Shown: positions 26,177 to 34,064 of the stretch, piece after piece
Position numbering within the stretch: the first letter of the stretch is position 1
Layout: every line of letters begins with the position of its first letter
Origin: Paenibacillus sp. JZ16
Lineage (GTDB): Bacteria > Bacillota > Bacilli > Paenibacillales > Paenibacillaceae
Reading direction: 5' to 3'
Assembly (NCBI RefSeq): GCF_015326965.1
Contig: NZ_CP017659.1
Coordinates: forward strand, 1,240,001 to 1,304,000
Length of the DNA: 64,000 nucleotides
Notes under the pieces: generated by a model
The model's input: only the letters and a program-made list of their open reading frames with translations
Told to the model about the DNA's origin: nothing
Databases searched by the model: none
Made by a program: the position numbers and the translations under genes

Positions 26177-26944
26177 CTATTGGTTATGAGTTTGACATTC
26201 TATAAGCGTAATATTTTTGTTGTCTATTATTTCTTGTATGTCAATGGGAATCGATTGATCGGTTACAATAATATCCACATGATCAAAGTCTAACTTGAAC
26301 CTCGATTTCACCGCGAATTTGGTATGATCCGCAACAAGTATGACCTGATCTGAGCGCCGAGCCATTTCCCTTTTCACCCGGACATCTTCTTCATATGGAT
26401 AATAGATTCCGTCTGGCTGGATTGCCGTCGCGCCGATGAACGCCTTGTCGGCACGGATTTCACTGATTTTATCGATGACGGAAGGACCGTATAATAATCG
26501 ATTATGGGTATGCAGATAACCGCCGAGCACGTAGATGCTCAGATCTTCTCTTTTGGAGAGTATCCCTACATGATCGATGGAATGCGTAACCGCTGTTATC
26601 TGTTTCGCTTGAATATGTTCCGCAACGAATTGTACGGTCGTAGATACGTCCAAGAAGACCGTTTCGTGGTCCCGAATCAGTTTAGCGCCATGCTCGCCGA
26701 TCACGTTCTTGCTCGTCGGCTCATCTATAAGCCGTTCCTGGTAAGAAGTCAGTTCCTTTTGCAGTTCAGGCAAGGCTACCCCTCCGTGCGTTCGAACAAC
26801 TACTCCTTCTTGAACTAATCTGACAATGTCCCTGCGCGCGGTATCCCGCGACACTTGAAAGAACGAGCATATCTCTCCTACACTCATCGTTTTATGTTGT
26901 TTTAAATAATCGAGAATTTTTACTAATCGTTCCTCTTGGAACAT
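26177..26944 (-). CDS. DeoR-family transcriptional regulator
   Basis: 255-residue repressor: DeoR helix-turn-helix at 1-60 (LKQHKTMSVGEICSFFQVS, RDTARRDIVRL) and a phosphosugar-sensing domain after it (DHETVFLDVSTTVQFVAEHI, ADKAFIGATAI, DHTKFAVKSRF). The start is ATG at 26944, with AAGGAGGG 7 bases upstream; a TTG two codons earlier is too close to that site. It heads the operon with nagA, so an amino-sugar phosphate is the likely signal. Confidence 0.9.
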   Translation of the reverse strand: MFQEERLVKILDYLKQHKTMSVGEICSFFQVSRDTARRDIVRLVQEGVVVRTHGGVALPELQKELTSYQERLIDEPTSKNVIGEHGAKLIRDHETVFLDVSTTVQFVAEHIQAKQITAVTHSIDHVGILSKREDLSIYVLGGYLHTHNRLLYGPSVIDKISEIRADKAFIGATAIQPDGIYYPYEEDVRVKREMARRSDQVILVADHTKFAVKSRFKLDFDHVDIIVTDQSIPIDIQEIIDNKNITLIECQTHNQ

Positions 26945-27055
26945 ATCCAATCCCTCCTTGCCTAAGCATTTACATCTTATTTATAAGTGTATATAAGTAA
27001 ATGATTACAATCAATAAGTATATGTAAGCCACTTTGAATTTTCTATTCCGATCAT

Positions 27056-27083
27056 CAAATCGTGAGCCTATATTCACGATTTG
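27056..27083. terminator. hairpin, perfect 10-bp stem
   Basis: CAAATCGTGA/TCACGATTTG with an 8-base loop, in the stretch between the glcG-like gene and the DeoR-family gene. No T tail; it may be a second part of the adjacent terminator or a regulatory site. Confidence 0.4.
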
Positions 27084-27092
27084 ATAGAAACA

Positions 27093-27125
27093 GGCAGGCC
27101 GCTTCTTGCATAGAAGCAGCCTGCC
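27093..27125 (-). terminator. terminator of the glcG-like gene
   Basis: GGCAGGC/GCCTGCC and GCTTCT/AGAAGC stems with a 5-base loop, 25 bases past the stop at 27150; the minus-strand tail is only moderately T-rich. Confidence 0.6.
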
Positions 27126-27149
27126 CTTACCATCGTAGCAGGAGAGCCT

Positions 27150-27622
27150 TTAATAAGTAAACGACTGTTGTACCGTGCCAATCCGTGCGTTTGCATATTG
27201 AATATTATTACATCTCATACTTTCAAACGCTTGTACTGCTGCATTGGCAACGTCAATATCTTGTGCGCTTGTTCCTCCACTAACGCCAATACCACCGACG
27301 ACCCTTCCTTCATGAACCAAAGGGATTCCTCCGCCAAGGATAACGATTCTCCCCTGATTCGTCGTGTTAATGCCAAATGTAGCCCCGCCCGGAAGCGCGG
27401 ATTGCGCTAAATTCGCTGTCGGCATTTGCATCGCTACGCTGGTCCAAGCTTTGCCGATGGCAATATCGATACCTGCTATTCTGGCATTGTCCATTCGATG
27501 AAAGGCAATGAGGTTCCCCCTTCATCAACGATCGCTACATCAGAATTCAGACCCATTTGTCGAGCCTGATGTTCAGCAGTTTCCAATAACTTCTTAGCCG
27601 CAGTTAAAGTGAGTTTGTACAT
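27150..27622 (-). pseudogene. frameshifted GlcG/HbpS-family (heme-binding-like) gene
   Basis: Two adjoining frames together make one GlcG/HbpS-type protein of about 157 residues. The first begins with ATG at 27622 (AAGGGGGG upstream) and reads MYKLTLTAAKKLLETAEHQA through DVAIVDEGG. The second reads MDNARIAGIDIAIGKAW through PLVHEGRVVGGIGVSGG to the stop at 27150. The break is near 27513-27520, where GGGGGAACCTC is one A short of the expected GGG GGA AAC CTC. The family is associated with heme binding or glycolate operons. Either a true recent inactivation or a sequencing error next to a run of five G. Confidence 0.8.
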
Positions 27623-27714
27623 GGTAGCCCCCCTTTACTTAAAAGAAATACTACATTATATTGCCATTGCCTATATAGGTGAATTGCCCAATATCAGTAC
27701 TTGCGGAATGCATG

Positions 27715-27978
27715 CTAAAGAAATGTCTCGGACACCCATTCAAAAAGCTTTTCCTTCTCTTCAAATTGCGGATAATGCGCAGATTGATCAAACGCGATAA
27801 ACTCCTTCTGTTTGGCTTCAAGCTTATCGAAAAATTCTTTTGCTGCATGAGAGGACGTCATATAGTCATAATCGCCCATGATAAAGTAGCACGATAATTC
27901 AAGTTTCGTTACAAGCGCTGGCAACGGATGTTCTATGACTTCCTGCAGCAAAACCTTTTGTGAAATTCGAACAAAGCT
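27715..27978 (-). pseudogene. C-terminal fragment of an alpha/beta hydrolase
   Basis: About 85 codons reading LPALVTKLELSCYFIMGDYD and ending KLFEWVSETFL, the last third of an alpha/beta hydrolase: the strand before the catalytic acid (MGDYD) and the catalytic-His region (SAHYPQFEE) are visible. The frame continues rightward only through the terminator of the neighbouring lipoprotein gene, so the N-terminal two thirds, including the nucleophile, is lost. No start or ribosome site of its own. Confidence 0.65.
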
Positions 27979-27983
27979 ACCAC

Positions 27984-28016
27984 AAAAAAACCGCTGATCT
28001 GGATACAGATCGGCGG
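27984..28016 (-). terminator. terminator of the lipoprotein gene
   Basis: 11-bp stem (27991-28001 with 28006-28016, one G-T pair), loop GATA, followed in the minus direction by seven T. Confidence 0.85.
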
Positions 28017-28024
28017 CGTAGAAA

Positions 28025-28894
28025 CTACCAGGAGGATAGTTCGGTCCTTTTCCAATTGTTTTGAGCAACGCAAACATATACATATTGATCGTCCCAAGAG
28101 ATCTGTCCCTGGCTGCAGGCAGCAGTGGACGAAGCAGGTGTATGCTTTTCGCGAAGACGCAGCTTATCCCCGTTTACATCGAGCTTGGTGTCGGGTTCGC
28201 TCGTGCCAATCCCGATACTACCGTCGCTGCGCTGCATGGTGAGCGGGGAATCGAGCACTTCGCCGTCATCTCCATATCGTACGAACTGAAGGTTGGCTCC
28301 TGTATTGCCGCCCGCTTCCTCTAAACTGTCGGCCCGGACGGCCCACCTCGGTGTCGTCTCATTATCCTTGCCGACTGCACTTAACTGAATGTCCCGGTTC
28401 GTCCCGCTTTCGCCGGCTACCCGCAAAATACCGCTCATTACATTGAAATTGGATGAATGGGTTCGGATCTCGCTTATATCGGTGTCGAATGGAATTTCTA
28501 ACCGGGTAAACAGCTGGTTGGGGTATTGACCTGTCGGGGACATGGTCGTCTCGAACGAGATATGCTTATGATCCTGCTGCTCCGGATTGTTTGCCTTATC
28601 ATGGGAAATGATCGCCGTCTTGTCCTTTCCATTCTCGTCCATCCAGACGATCGCCGGCTTGGCCCTTTCCGCCGTCCATTGCAATCGAATCAGATCAGAC
28701 TGATGTCCTTCTTGCTCGATCCATTTCTTGTCAGTGGACAAATGAAGGCGTTCATTGTGCGGAACGCGTATATCATCGCCGACTTGCTCGGATTGTCCAA
28801 GCTTTGTTGTCACTCCCTGTTTCTGATCCGTACATCCTATGCCGAGCAAGAAGAAGCTCCCCATTATAATCATCATCGTCCTTAATAATTTCAC
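28025..28894 (-). CDS. lipoprotein with tail-fibre-like C-terminal region
   Basis: 289 residues. Lipoprotein signal with Cys21 in G-I-G-C. The middle is a predicted beta-rich domain; residues about 225-289 contain SDGSIGIGTSEPDTKLDVNG, the repeat pattern seen in phage tail-fibre and cell-surface adhesin stalks before a chaperone or host-binding tip, then SQGQISWDDQYVYVCVAQNN at the end. The GTG start at 28894 has GGAGGG 7 bases upstream; the frame is open a few codons earlier. Function unknown, probably exposed on the cell surface. Confidence 0.75.
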   Translation of the reverse strand: MKLLRTMMIIMGSFFLLGIGCTDQKQGVTTKLGQSEQVGDDIRVPHNERLHLSTDKKWIEQEGHQSDLIRLQWTAERAKPAIVWMDENGKDKTAIISHDKANNPEQQDHKHISFETTMSPTGQYPNQLFTRLEIPFDTDISEIRTHSSNFNVMSGILRVAGESGTNRDIQLSAVGKDNETTPRWAVRADSLEEAGGNTGANLQFVRYGDDGEVLDSPLTMQRSDGSIGIGTSEPDTKLDVNGDKLRLREKHTPASSTAACSQGQISWDDQYVYVCVAQNNWKRTELSSW

Positions 28895-29269
28895 GTTGTT
28901 TCCCTCCATTTATCAGTATGATTCGAGTTCATTCGTGTTCAAGAGCTAAAAACACTTTGTCTGATCGTATTATATCCAACACGCAGCGTACACCCATTTC
29001 ACCAAACTTCCCGGAAAAATGATGCTTTTCGTCTATAAAGTTTTGACGTAGCTCGTCCGAAAGGTGTGCTTCGGTTGGTCATAAAATACAGCCCAAACCA
29101 TCAGGATTTTATGAGCACAGGAAGAGGGACTTTTGGGTCACTTGGCAGTGACTCATCCTCAACAAAAAAGGATTTAATCATATCATCTCGAACATGATAT
29201 TTCGGTGCATGGATTGCTAGGTTACATTGGTTACCGTCCCCTATACTCAATCTTGAAAGGATGGTCTGA
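28895..29269. other. intergenic region without a convincing gene
   Basis: Separates the divergent lipoprotein and AraC genes. A 64-codon minus-strand frame (29101-29295) overlaps the AraC start and has no good ribosome site; I do not call it. Nothing else is seen apart from the region expected to hold both promoters. Confidence 0.5.
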
Positions 29270-30142
29270 ATGGAATGGCTGGATCGTATGAGCAACGCTA
29301 TGGAATATGTAGAAACACACCTGTCTGATACGATTGATTACGATATCGTAGCTAGAATTGCCTGCTGCTCAACATACCATTTTCAACGAATGTTTCCGTT
29401 CATAACGAATGTGTCGCTTTCAGAGTATATTAGGCGCAGGCGGCTGACCCTTTCCGCATTTGAACTGCAGCAGAACGGTACAAAGGTCATCGATATTGCT
29501 TTAAAGTATGGTTACGAATCGCCTGAGGCATTTTCTAGAGCGTTTAAAAAAATGCACGGTGTGATGCCAATGTCAGCGCGCGACAAAGGCGTTACTCTGA
29601 AGGCTTATCCTCGGTTATCCTTTCATATTTCGATTCGAGGAGATGTTGAGATGAATTACAGAATGGAGGAGAAACAAGCTTTTGAGATGTTCGGTGTAAC
29701 GACTGTTGTCAATAACGATGGCGATCATCCATTTATTGATATACCCGCTTTTTGGACTACGTGTGTAGCCGACGGTACCGTTGATCGAATCCGTACAGCT
29801 GCAGGTTTGGGGGAAAATGCTCAGATCCATGGGATGCTATACAACAAGCAAGGTGTGGAATTTTCCTACATGATCGGTTACTTTATGCCCCAGAACGGCA
29901 TGCCCGAAGGGTTTGAAAGGCTCTCTATCCCACCTCAAACCTACGCGATATTCTCAACCGGCCTCTACCCCGACGGGCAAAGCGGGATCCATGCATTGTG
30001 GAAGCGCATCTGGGCAGAGTGGTTTCCCACCTGCCATTACGAACCGGCAAATGGTCCTGAGTTTGAAATGACTTACGATAGAGACAACAGCATGTATGAA
30101 ATGGAAGTTTGGATCCCTGTCGTTAAGAAGCCTGGATCTTAG
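29270..30142 (+). CDS. AraC-family regulator with GyrI-like effector domain
   Basis: 290-residue regulator of the MarA/SoxS-plus-GyrI layout. The AraC helix-turn-helix pair is at the N terminus (DYDIVARIACCSTYHFQRMF; VIDIALKYGYESPEAFSRAF) and a GyrI/AraC-effector-binding domain follows from about residue 125 (YRMEEKQAFEMFGVTTVV; PPQTYAIFSTGLYP; FEMTYDRDNSMYEMEVWIPV). Such proteins respond to small hydrophobic or cationic compounds. ATG with GAAAGGA about 9 bases upstream; own terminator follows. Its target genes cannot be told from the context. Confidence 0.9.
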   Translation: MEWLDRMSNAMEYVETHLSDTIDYDIVARIACCSTYHFQRMFPFITNVSLSEYIRRRRLTLSAFELQQNGTKVIDIALKYGYESPEAFSRAFKKMHGVMPMSARDKGVTLKAYPRLSFHISIRGDVEMNYRMEEKQAFEMFGVTTVVNNDGDHPFIDIPAFWTTCVADGTVDRIRTAAGLGENAQIHGMLYNKQGVEFSYMIGYFMPQNGMPEGFERLSIPPQTYAIFSTGLYPDGQSGIHALWKRIWAEWFPTCHYEPANGPEFEMTYDRDNSMYEMEVWIPVVKKPGS

Positions 30143-30149
30143 GACGGAA

Positions 30150-30183
30150 AAGCAGCACGAGGGTCAATCACTCGTGCTGCTTT
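30150..30183 (+). terminator. terminator of the AraC/GyrI-type gene
   Basis: AGCAGCACGAG/CTCGTGCTGCT 11-bp perfect stem with a 9-base loop and a short T-rich tail. Confidence 0.8.
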
Positions 30184-30213
30184 CATCATTCACTTGCGTG
30201 ATTGAGCGCCTGT

Positions 30214-30238
30214 AAAAAAGCCGCCATGATAGGCGACT
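30214..30238 (-). terminator. terminator of the DapA-family operon
   Basis: GTCGCC/GGCGGC stem (one mismatch) followed in the minus direction by six T, 15 bases past the stop at 30253. Confidence 0.7.
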
Positions 30239-30252
30239 CTAACTCTTTATCG

Positions 30253-31182
30253 TTAGGCAAAAACGGGATACTTCCGGGCATATTGTTTGGACACCCGGTA
30301 CAATTGCTCGACCTCCAACCGGTTGGTGGCACTGAACTCCTCATGATTTTTCGAACGGCAGCGATAGTTCGTCAGTACGCCCTCCAGCATGAGATAATAC
30401 TTGGCGTTCACCGGGTAGAGCTGCCTTTCAAGAAATGACGACACACTTAGAAAATCGGACAGTTCCCCTGCCGCTTCCGGTTGACTTTCCCAATTTCGGA
30501 ACAGCCACGTATACAACTCAGGGTGGAAGTTGGCCATTACGCCGCTGAAGCCGAAAGCGCCGAGCCGGTAGCTGTCCAGAAGCGTCGCCGTGTTGGCGTT
30601 GAAGATTTTCAGACTCCCGCCTTGGACCGCCTCGAGTTTATCCCCGATCAGCTGCAGGTCGCAGCTCACGTCCTTGATAAACCGAAAGCGTCCGGTATCC
30701 GAGCATGTCTTCAGCATTTCGGGTGTCAGAAGGCGCCTATACGGGACTGGACACTCATACAATCCGAGAGGTACGTGTTCCGGAATGCGCGCGAGCAGCT
30801 TATCGAGATTCGCCAGCCACACATCATCGGATTCCTCAGCAGCGGCGAGCCGGTTCGTGATTAGGACCACGGCGTCGACGCCGGTTTCCGCGATTGCGTT
30901 CAGCTCCGCTACTTGATCATCAAACGCATCCGATACATGACCCGATGCAATGACCGGTACCCTGCCGGCCGCCTTCGCTTTGACGAAGGCGGCGATCAAA
31001 ACGCGCTCCTTCAGGGTCAATGTATACATTTCGCTGGATTGACATACGGCAAACAGGCCGTCGGCCCCCCGCTCGATATACCAGTCGATAAGCCGCTCCA
31101 AGGCCTCGTAATCCACTTCGTTCTGCTCCGTAAACGGCGTTAGCATAACCGGCCAGTTGCCGTCGGTAATGATCTGATACAT
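30253..31182 (-). CDS. dihydrodipicolinate synthase/N-acetylneuraminate lyase family protein
   Basis: 309-residue class I aldolase-fold enzyme. The Schiff-base lysine is in FRFIKDVSC and the catalytic tyrosine in GLYECPVPY; the N terminus WPVMLTPFTEQNEVDYEAL is typical. The family includes DapA, sialate lyase and 2-keto-3-deoxy-sugar-acid aldolases. The company of a hydroxyacid dehydrogenase and a sugar importer favours breakdown of a sugar acid over lysine synthesis. ATG at 31182 with GGGAGGGG 6 bases upstream; the frame extends ten codons further across that site. Last gene of the operon that begins at 35390. Confidence 0.9.
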   Translation of the reverse strand: MYQIITDGNWPVMLTPFTEQNEVDYEALERLIDWYIERGADGLFAVCQSSEMYTLTLKERVLIAAFVKAKAAGRVPVIASGHVSDAFDDQVAELNAIAETGVDAVVLITNRLAAAEESDDVWLANLDKLLARIPEHVPLGLYECPVPYRRLLTPEMLKTCSDTGRFRFIKDVSCDLQLIGDKLEAVQGGSLKIFNANTATLLDSYRLGAFGFSGVMANFHPELYTWLFRNWESQPEAAGELSDFLSVSSFLERQLYPVNAKYYLMLEGVLTNYRCRSKNHEEFSATNRLEVEQLYRVSKQYARKYPVFA

Positions 31183-31222
31183 ATGCGTCCCCTCCCGAAT
31201 GGTTCGTATCAATGGTTGAACA

Positions 31223-32191
31223 TTATTCTTTTGCTGTGAGTATATTTTGCGGTTCCCTTCCTTCGAATATATCCAGCAATGCCTGAGCGGTTATCATGCT
31301 GACCCGCGTATACGTCTCTAAAGTTTCGGCTGCGGTGTGCGGCGTCGCAATCAGGTTCCTGCTCTGCAGGATCGGATGGTCGGCGGATACGGGCTCGGAC
31401 TCGTAGACATCGATTGCCGCTCCAGCGATGACTCCGGAAGAAAGCGCCCGCGACAGTGCCTGTTCATCGACGACGGCTCCTCTCGCGGTGTTAATGAAAA
31501 TGGCGGATGATTTCATCCTCTCAAAAGCCTTGTCATTCATAATATGGCGCGTCTCTTTCAGGCTGGGTAGATGCATACTAACGATGTCGCTATGCGCCAG
31601 CACATGCTCGAAGGTTGTCATTGTTACGCCGTATTCCGACGCTTTGGCTGTCTCTGGATACTTATCATAAGCGATAATCTCGACATCAAAACCCTTCAAC
31701 TTCTTCGCGGTGAGCTGGGCGATATTACCGAACCCTAGAAGGCCGATCGTTCCCCCTGCAAGCTCGGATCCGACAAAGCGCTCCCATCCGCCGTTCTTCG
31801 TCGAACGATCCAGCGCCGGAATGTGCCGGCGGACCGAGATCATCAATCCGATCGTCAGCTCGGCCACCGCATTGGCATTGCCCCTTGGTACATTGGTCAC
31901 TCGTATTCCATATTTCCTTGCAGCCTCCAAATCGATATTGTCCACGCCGACGCCGAAACGGGCAATGCCTTGAAGCTGCGGCGCAAGCTTGAATACCGCC
32001 TCATTCCATGTGTCCACGCCGGCAATGACGCCGTCGACCGATCCTACCACTTCTTTCAGCTCCTCGAACGTCAGCGGACGTCCGAAATGATTCTCGATAA
32101 TCTCGCATCCATAGCTCTCGAGCAGCCGTTTCGCATCCGCACACAGTTTGGAATAATTCGTAGCCGTTACTAATACCCTTTTCGCCTTCAT
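31223..32191 (-). CDS. D-isomer-specific 2-hydroxyacid dehydrogenase (SerA-like)
   Basis: 322-residue NAD-dependent dehydrogenase. The Rossmann motif GTIGLLGFGNIAQ is near residues 147-159, and the catalytic Arg, Glu and His motifs are NTARGAVVDE, IDVYESEP and ATPHTAAET. It resembles 3-phosphoglycerate dehydrogenase without the regulatory ACT domain. Its ATG overlaps the permease stop by one base (TAATG), so it is translationally coupled to the importer. A role in turning over a keto or hydroxy acid derived from the imported compound is inferred. Confidence 0.9.
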   Translation of the reverse strand: MKAKRVLVTATNYSKLCADAKRLLESYGCEIIENHFGRPLTFEELKEVVGSVDGVIAGVDTWNEAVFKLAPQLQGIARFGVGVDNIDLEAARKYGIRVTNVPRGNANAVAELTIGLMISVRRHIPALDRSTKNGGWERFVGSELAGGTIGLLGFGNIAQLTAKKLKGFDVEIIAYDKYPETAKASEYGVTMTTFEHVLAHSDIVSMHLPSLKETRHIMNDKAFERMKSSAIFINTARGAVVDEQALSRALSSGVIAGAAIDVYESEPVSADHPILQSRNLIATPHTAAETLETYTRVSMITAQALLDIFEGREPQNILTAKE

Positions 32192-33018
32192 TATTTAACA
32201 CCTCCTACCGTCATTCCGCTTACCATATATTTCGATGTGAACAAATACATTACGATGACCGGAATTGATGCAATGATGGAGCCGCCCATCAGGGGTCCCC
32301 ATGCGAATACGTCGCCGACAATCATATCCGACAGTCCCAGCGTGATCGTCTTGTCTGCGCCTTTAGTGACAACGACCAAAGCGTACAAATATTCGCTCCA
32401 GCATAAAGTGAACGAAAAAATGAAGGTAGCCGCAATGCCTGGCGCTGATAATGGAAAAATGATGTGGGTCATCGTACGGATTCGCGAACATCCATCGATC
32501 ATGGCTGCTTCCTCGATTTCATCCGGGATGGATTTGAAATAGGAAATGAGCATCCACGTAGCATACGGAATCGTGATCGTCGGATAAATCAGCATGAGGC
32601 CGTAAATGGAATTGTTAATGCCGATTGCCGTCACCAGCATGTACAGCGGGATAAACAGAACGGCTCTCGGCATCAGGTATGCATAGAGAATGCTCTTGGA
32701 GATGAAGCTTCTCCCCCTAAACTTGAGCTTGGAGATCGCATACGCTGCCAGCATGCTGACCGTGATCGAGAACAAGGATACGATCAATGAGACGAACAAG
32801 CTGTTTTTGATATTCGTCATGAAGCCCTTTTCGTTGATCAGCTTATCGTAGGCAGTGCCGAGAAATTCCTTCGGCCAAAACGAAGGCCTCATGGAATAAA
32901 TCTCCCCGTTGGATTTGAAGGAGGTAATCACCATCCAATATAAGGGAAAGAGCGCGAATATTAGCAGCAGCGCGAGCGTCGAGTATACCGTAATTTGTTT
33001 GCCGAGCGAATTCTTCAT
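32191..33018 (-). CDS. ABC sugar transporter permease, MalG type
   Basis: 275-residue membrane permease with six predicted membrane segments and the EAA loop IEEAAMIDGCSRIRTMTHII. The start is ATG at 33018, with TAAGGAGTG 6-7 bases upstream; the reading frame allows three more codons, but those include the ribosome site. It follows the MalF-type gene at once and overlaps the dehydrogenase gene by one base. Confidence 0.93.
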   Translation of the reverse strand: MKNSLGKQITVYSTLALLLIFALFPLYWMVITSFKSNGEIYSMRPSFWPKEFLGTAYDKLINEKGFMTNIKNSLFVSLIVSLFSITVSMLAAYAISKLKFRGRSFISKSILYAYLMPRAVLFIPLYMLVTAIGINNSIYGLMLIYPTITIPYATWMLISYFKSIPDEIEEAAMIDGCSRIRTMTHIIFPLSAPGIAATFIFSFTLCWSEYLYALVVVTKGADKTITLGLSDMIVGDVFAWGPLMGGSIIASIPVIVMYLFTSKYMVSGMTVGGVK

Positions 33019-33030
33019 CAAGATCACTCC

Positions 33031-33957
33031 TTACTTGTCGGACGCTAGCGAACGCTTGGTCACATAATGGATCAGCATGATCAGCGGCGGCAGCGTAATG
33101 AGGGATATCGCAATGGCTTTACCGAGACTCATGTTCAGAAAGCCGACGGTATAGCTAAGCGTGGACAGCACCTGCGTGCCGTTGTCCGGGCCGCCGCGTG
33201 TCAGAAGCCAGATGATCTCGAAATCGTTCAGCGTCCAGATGGTGGTGATGACGGAAGATAGAATGGTCACTTCTTTTACCGAGGGGAGCGTCATGTAGAA
33301 AAACCGCTTGACTGCTCCCGCTCCATCCAGCATGGCGGCTTCATACATCTCTTTGGACACCGTCTGCAGGCCGGCCAGAATGGCAATGCCCATGAACGGA
33401 ATGCCGCGCCACACGTTGACGAGAATGACGGAGAACATGGCCAGGTCCGGTGTGGCCAGCCAGCCGACGGGACTGTCGATGAGCCCTGTTTTGAGGAGAA
33501 TGGCATTCAGCACGCCTCCGACGTCGGAATAAATCCACTGCCAGGTAAATACGGAAACAATGGTCGGAATGGTCCATGGAAGAAACAGCATCACCCTAAA
33601 AAAGTTTCTGGCAACGATATTCTCGTTGAGCACGAGAGCCATAATCATCCCAAACACCGCTTTCAGAATAACCGCCACCATCGTAAAGACAGCCGTGTTC
33701 CATACCGCCTTCCAAAACACGGAATCGGTAAACAACTCCACATAGTTCCGCAGCCCGATGAATGTTTCGGGAACGCCGACCACTTTATTCGTCAAGCTAA
33801 GATAGACCGCCCAGCAAAAAGGGAGCGCCATAACAGCCAGCAAATAAATTAGCACCGGACTCATGAGGAGGTAGGCCAGCCTGCTGCTTGTACCGCCTTG
33901 TTCCCGCCTAGGCACCGGGGTATTCCCCGGTGTTGTTTGGACTTCCAAGCTTTTCAT
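33031..33957 (-). CDS. ABC sugar transporter permease, MalF type
   Basis: 308-residue membrane permease, partner of the MalG-type protein downstream. The EAA loop is KEMYEAAMLDGAGAVKRFFY, and six hydrophobic segments are visible, the first from about residue 25. ATG at 33957 with AGAAGGTG 6 bases upstream was preferred over the GTG three codons earlier. The gene lies between the binding-protein gene and the second permease gene. Confidence 0.93.
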   Translation of the reverse strand: MKSLEVQTTPGNTPVPRREQGGTSSRLAYLLMSPVLIYLLAVMALPFCWAVYLSLTNKVVGVPETFIGLRNYVELFTDSVFWKAVWNTAVFTMVAVILKAVFGMIMALVLNENIVARNFFRVMLFLPWTIPTIVSVFTWQWIYSDVGGVLNAILLKTGLIDSPVGWLATPDLAMFSVILVNVWRGIPFMGIAILAGLQTVSKEMYEAAMLDGAGAVKRFFYMTLPSVKEVTILSSVITTIWTLNDFEIIWLLTRGGPDNGTQVLSTLSYTVGFLNMSLGKAIAISLITLPPLIMLIHYVTKRSLASDK

Positions 33958-34064
33958 TGAGAGCACCTTCTTTCTGTTGCTTCAGGCTCGTCCGCAGCCA
34001 CGGACCTTGCATCGATGCCTTGTATTCGGACTGCGGTAGCCTGATGCGCGGTTAAGTCATAACC

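Noticed and set aside
22922..28024. A mobile element as the cause of the several broken genes
   Set aside because: No transposase, terminal inverted repeats or target-site duplications could be seen around the fragments.
29101..29295. 64-codon minus-strand frame upstream of the AraC/GyrI-type gene
   Set aside because: No ribosome site, overlaps the start of a well-supported gene, and matches no family I recognise.
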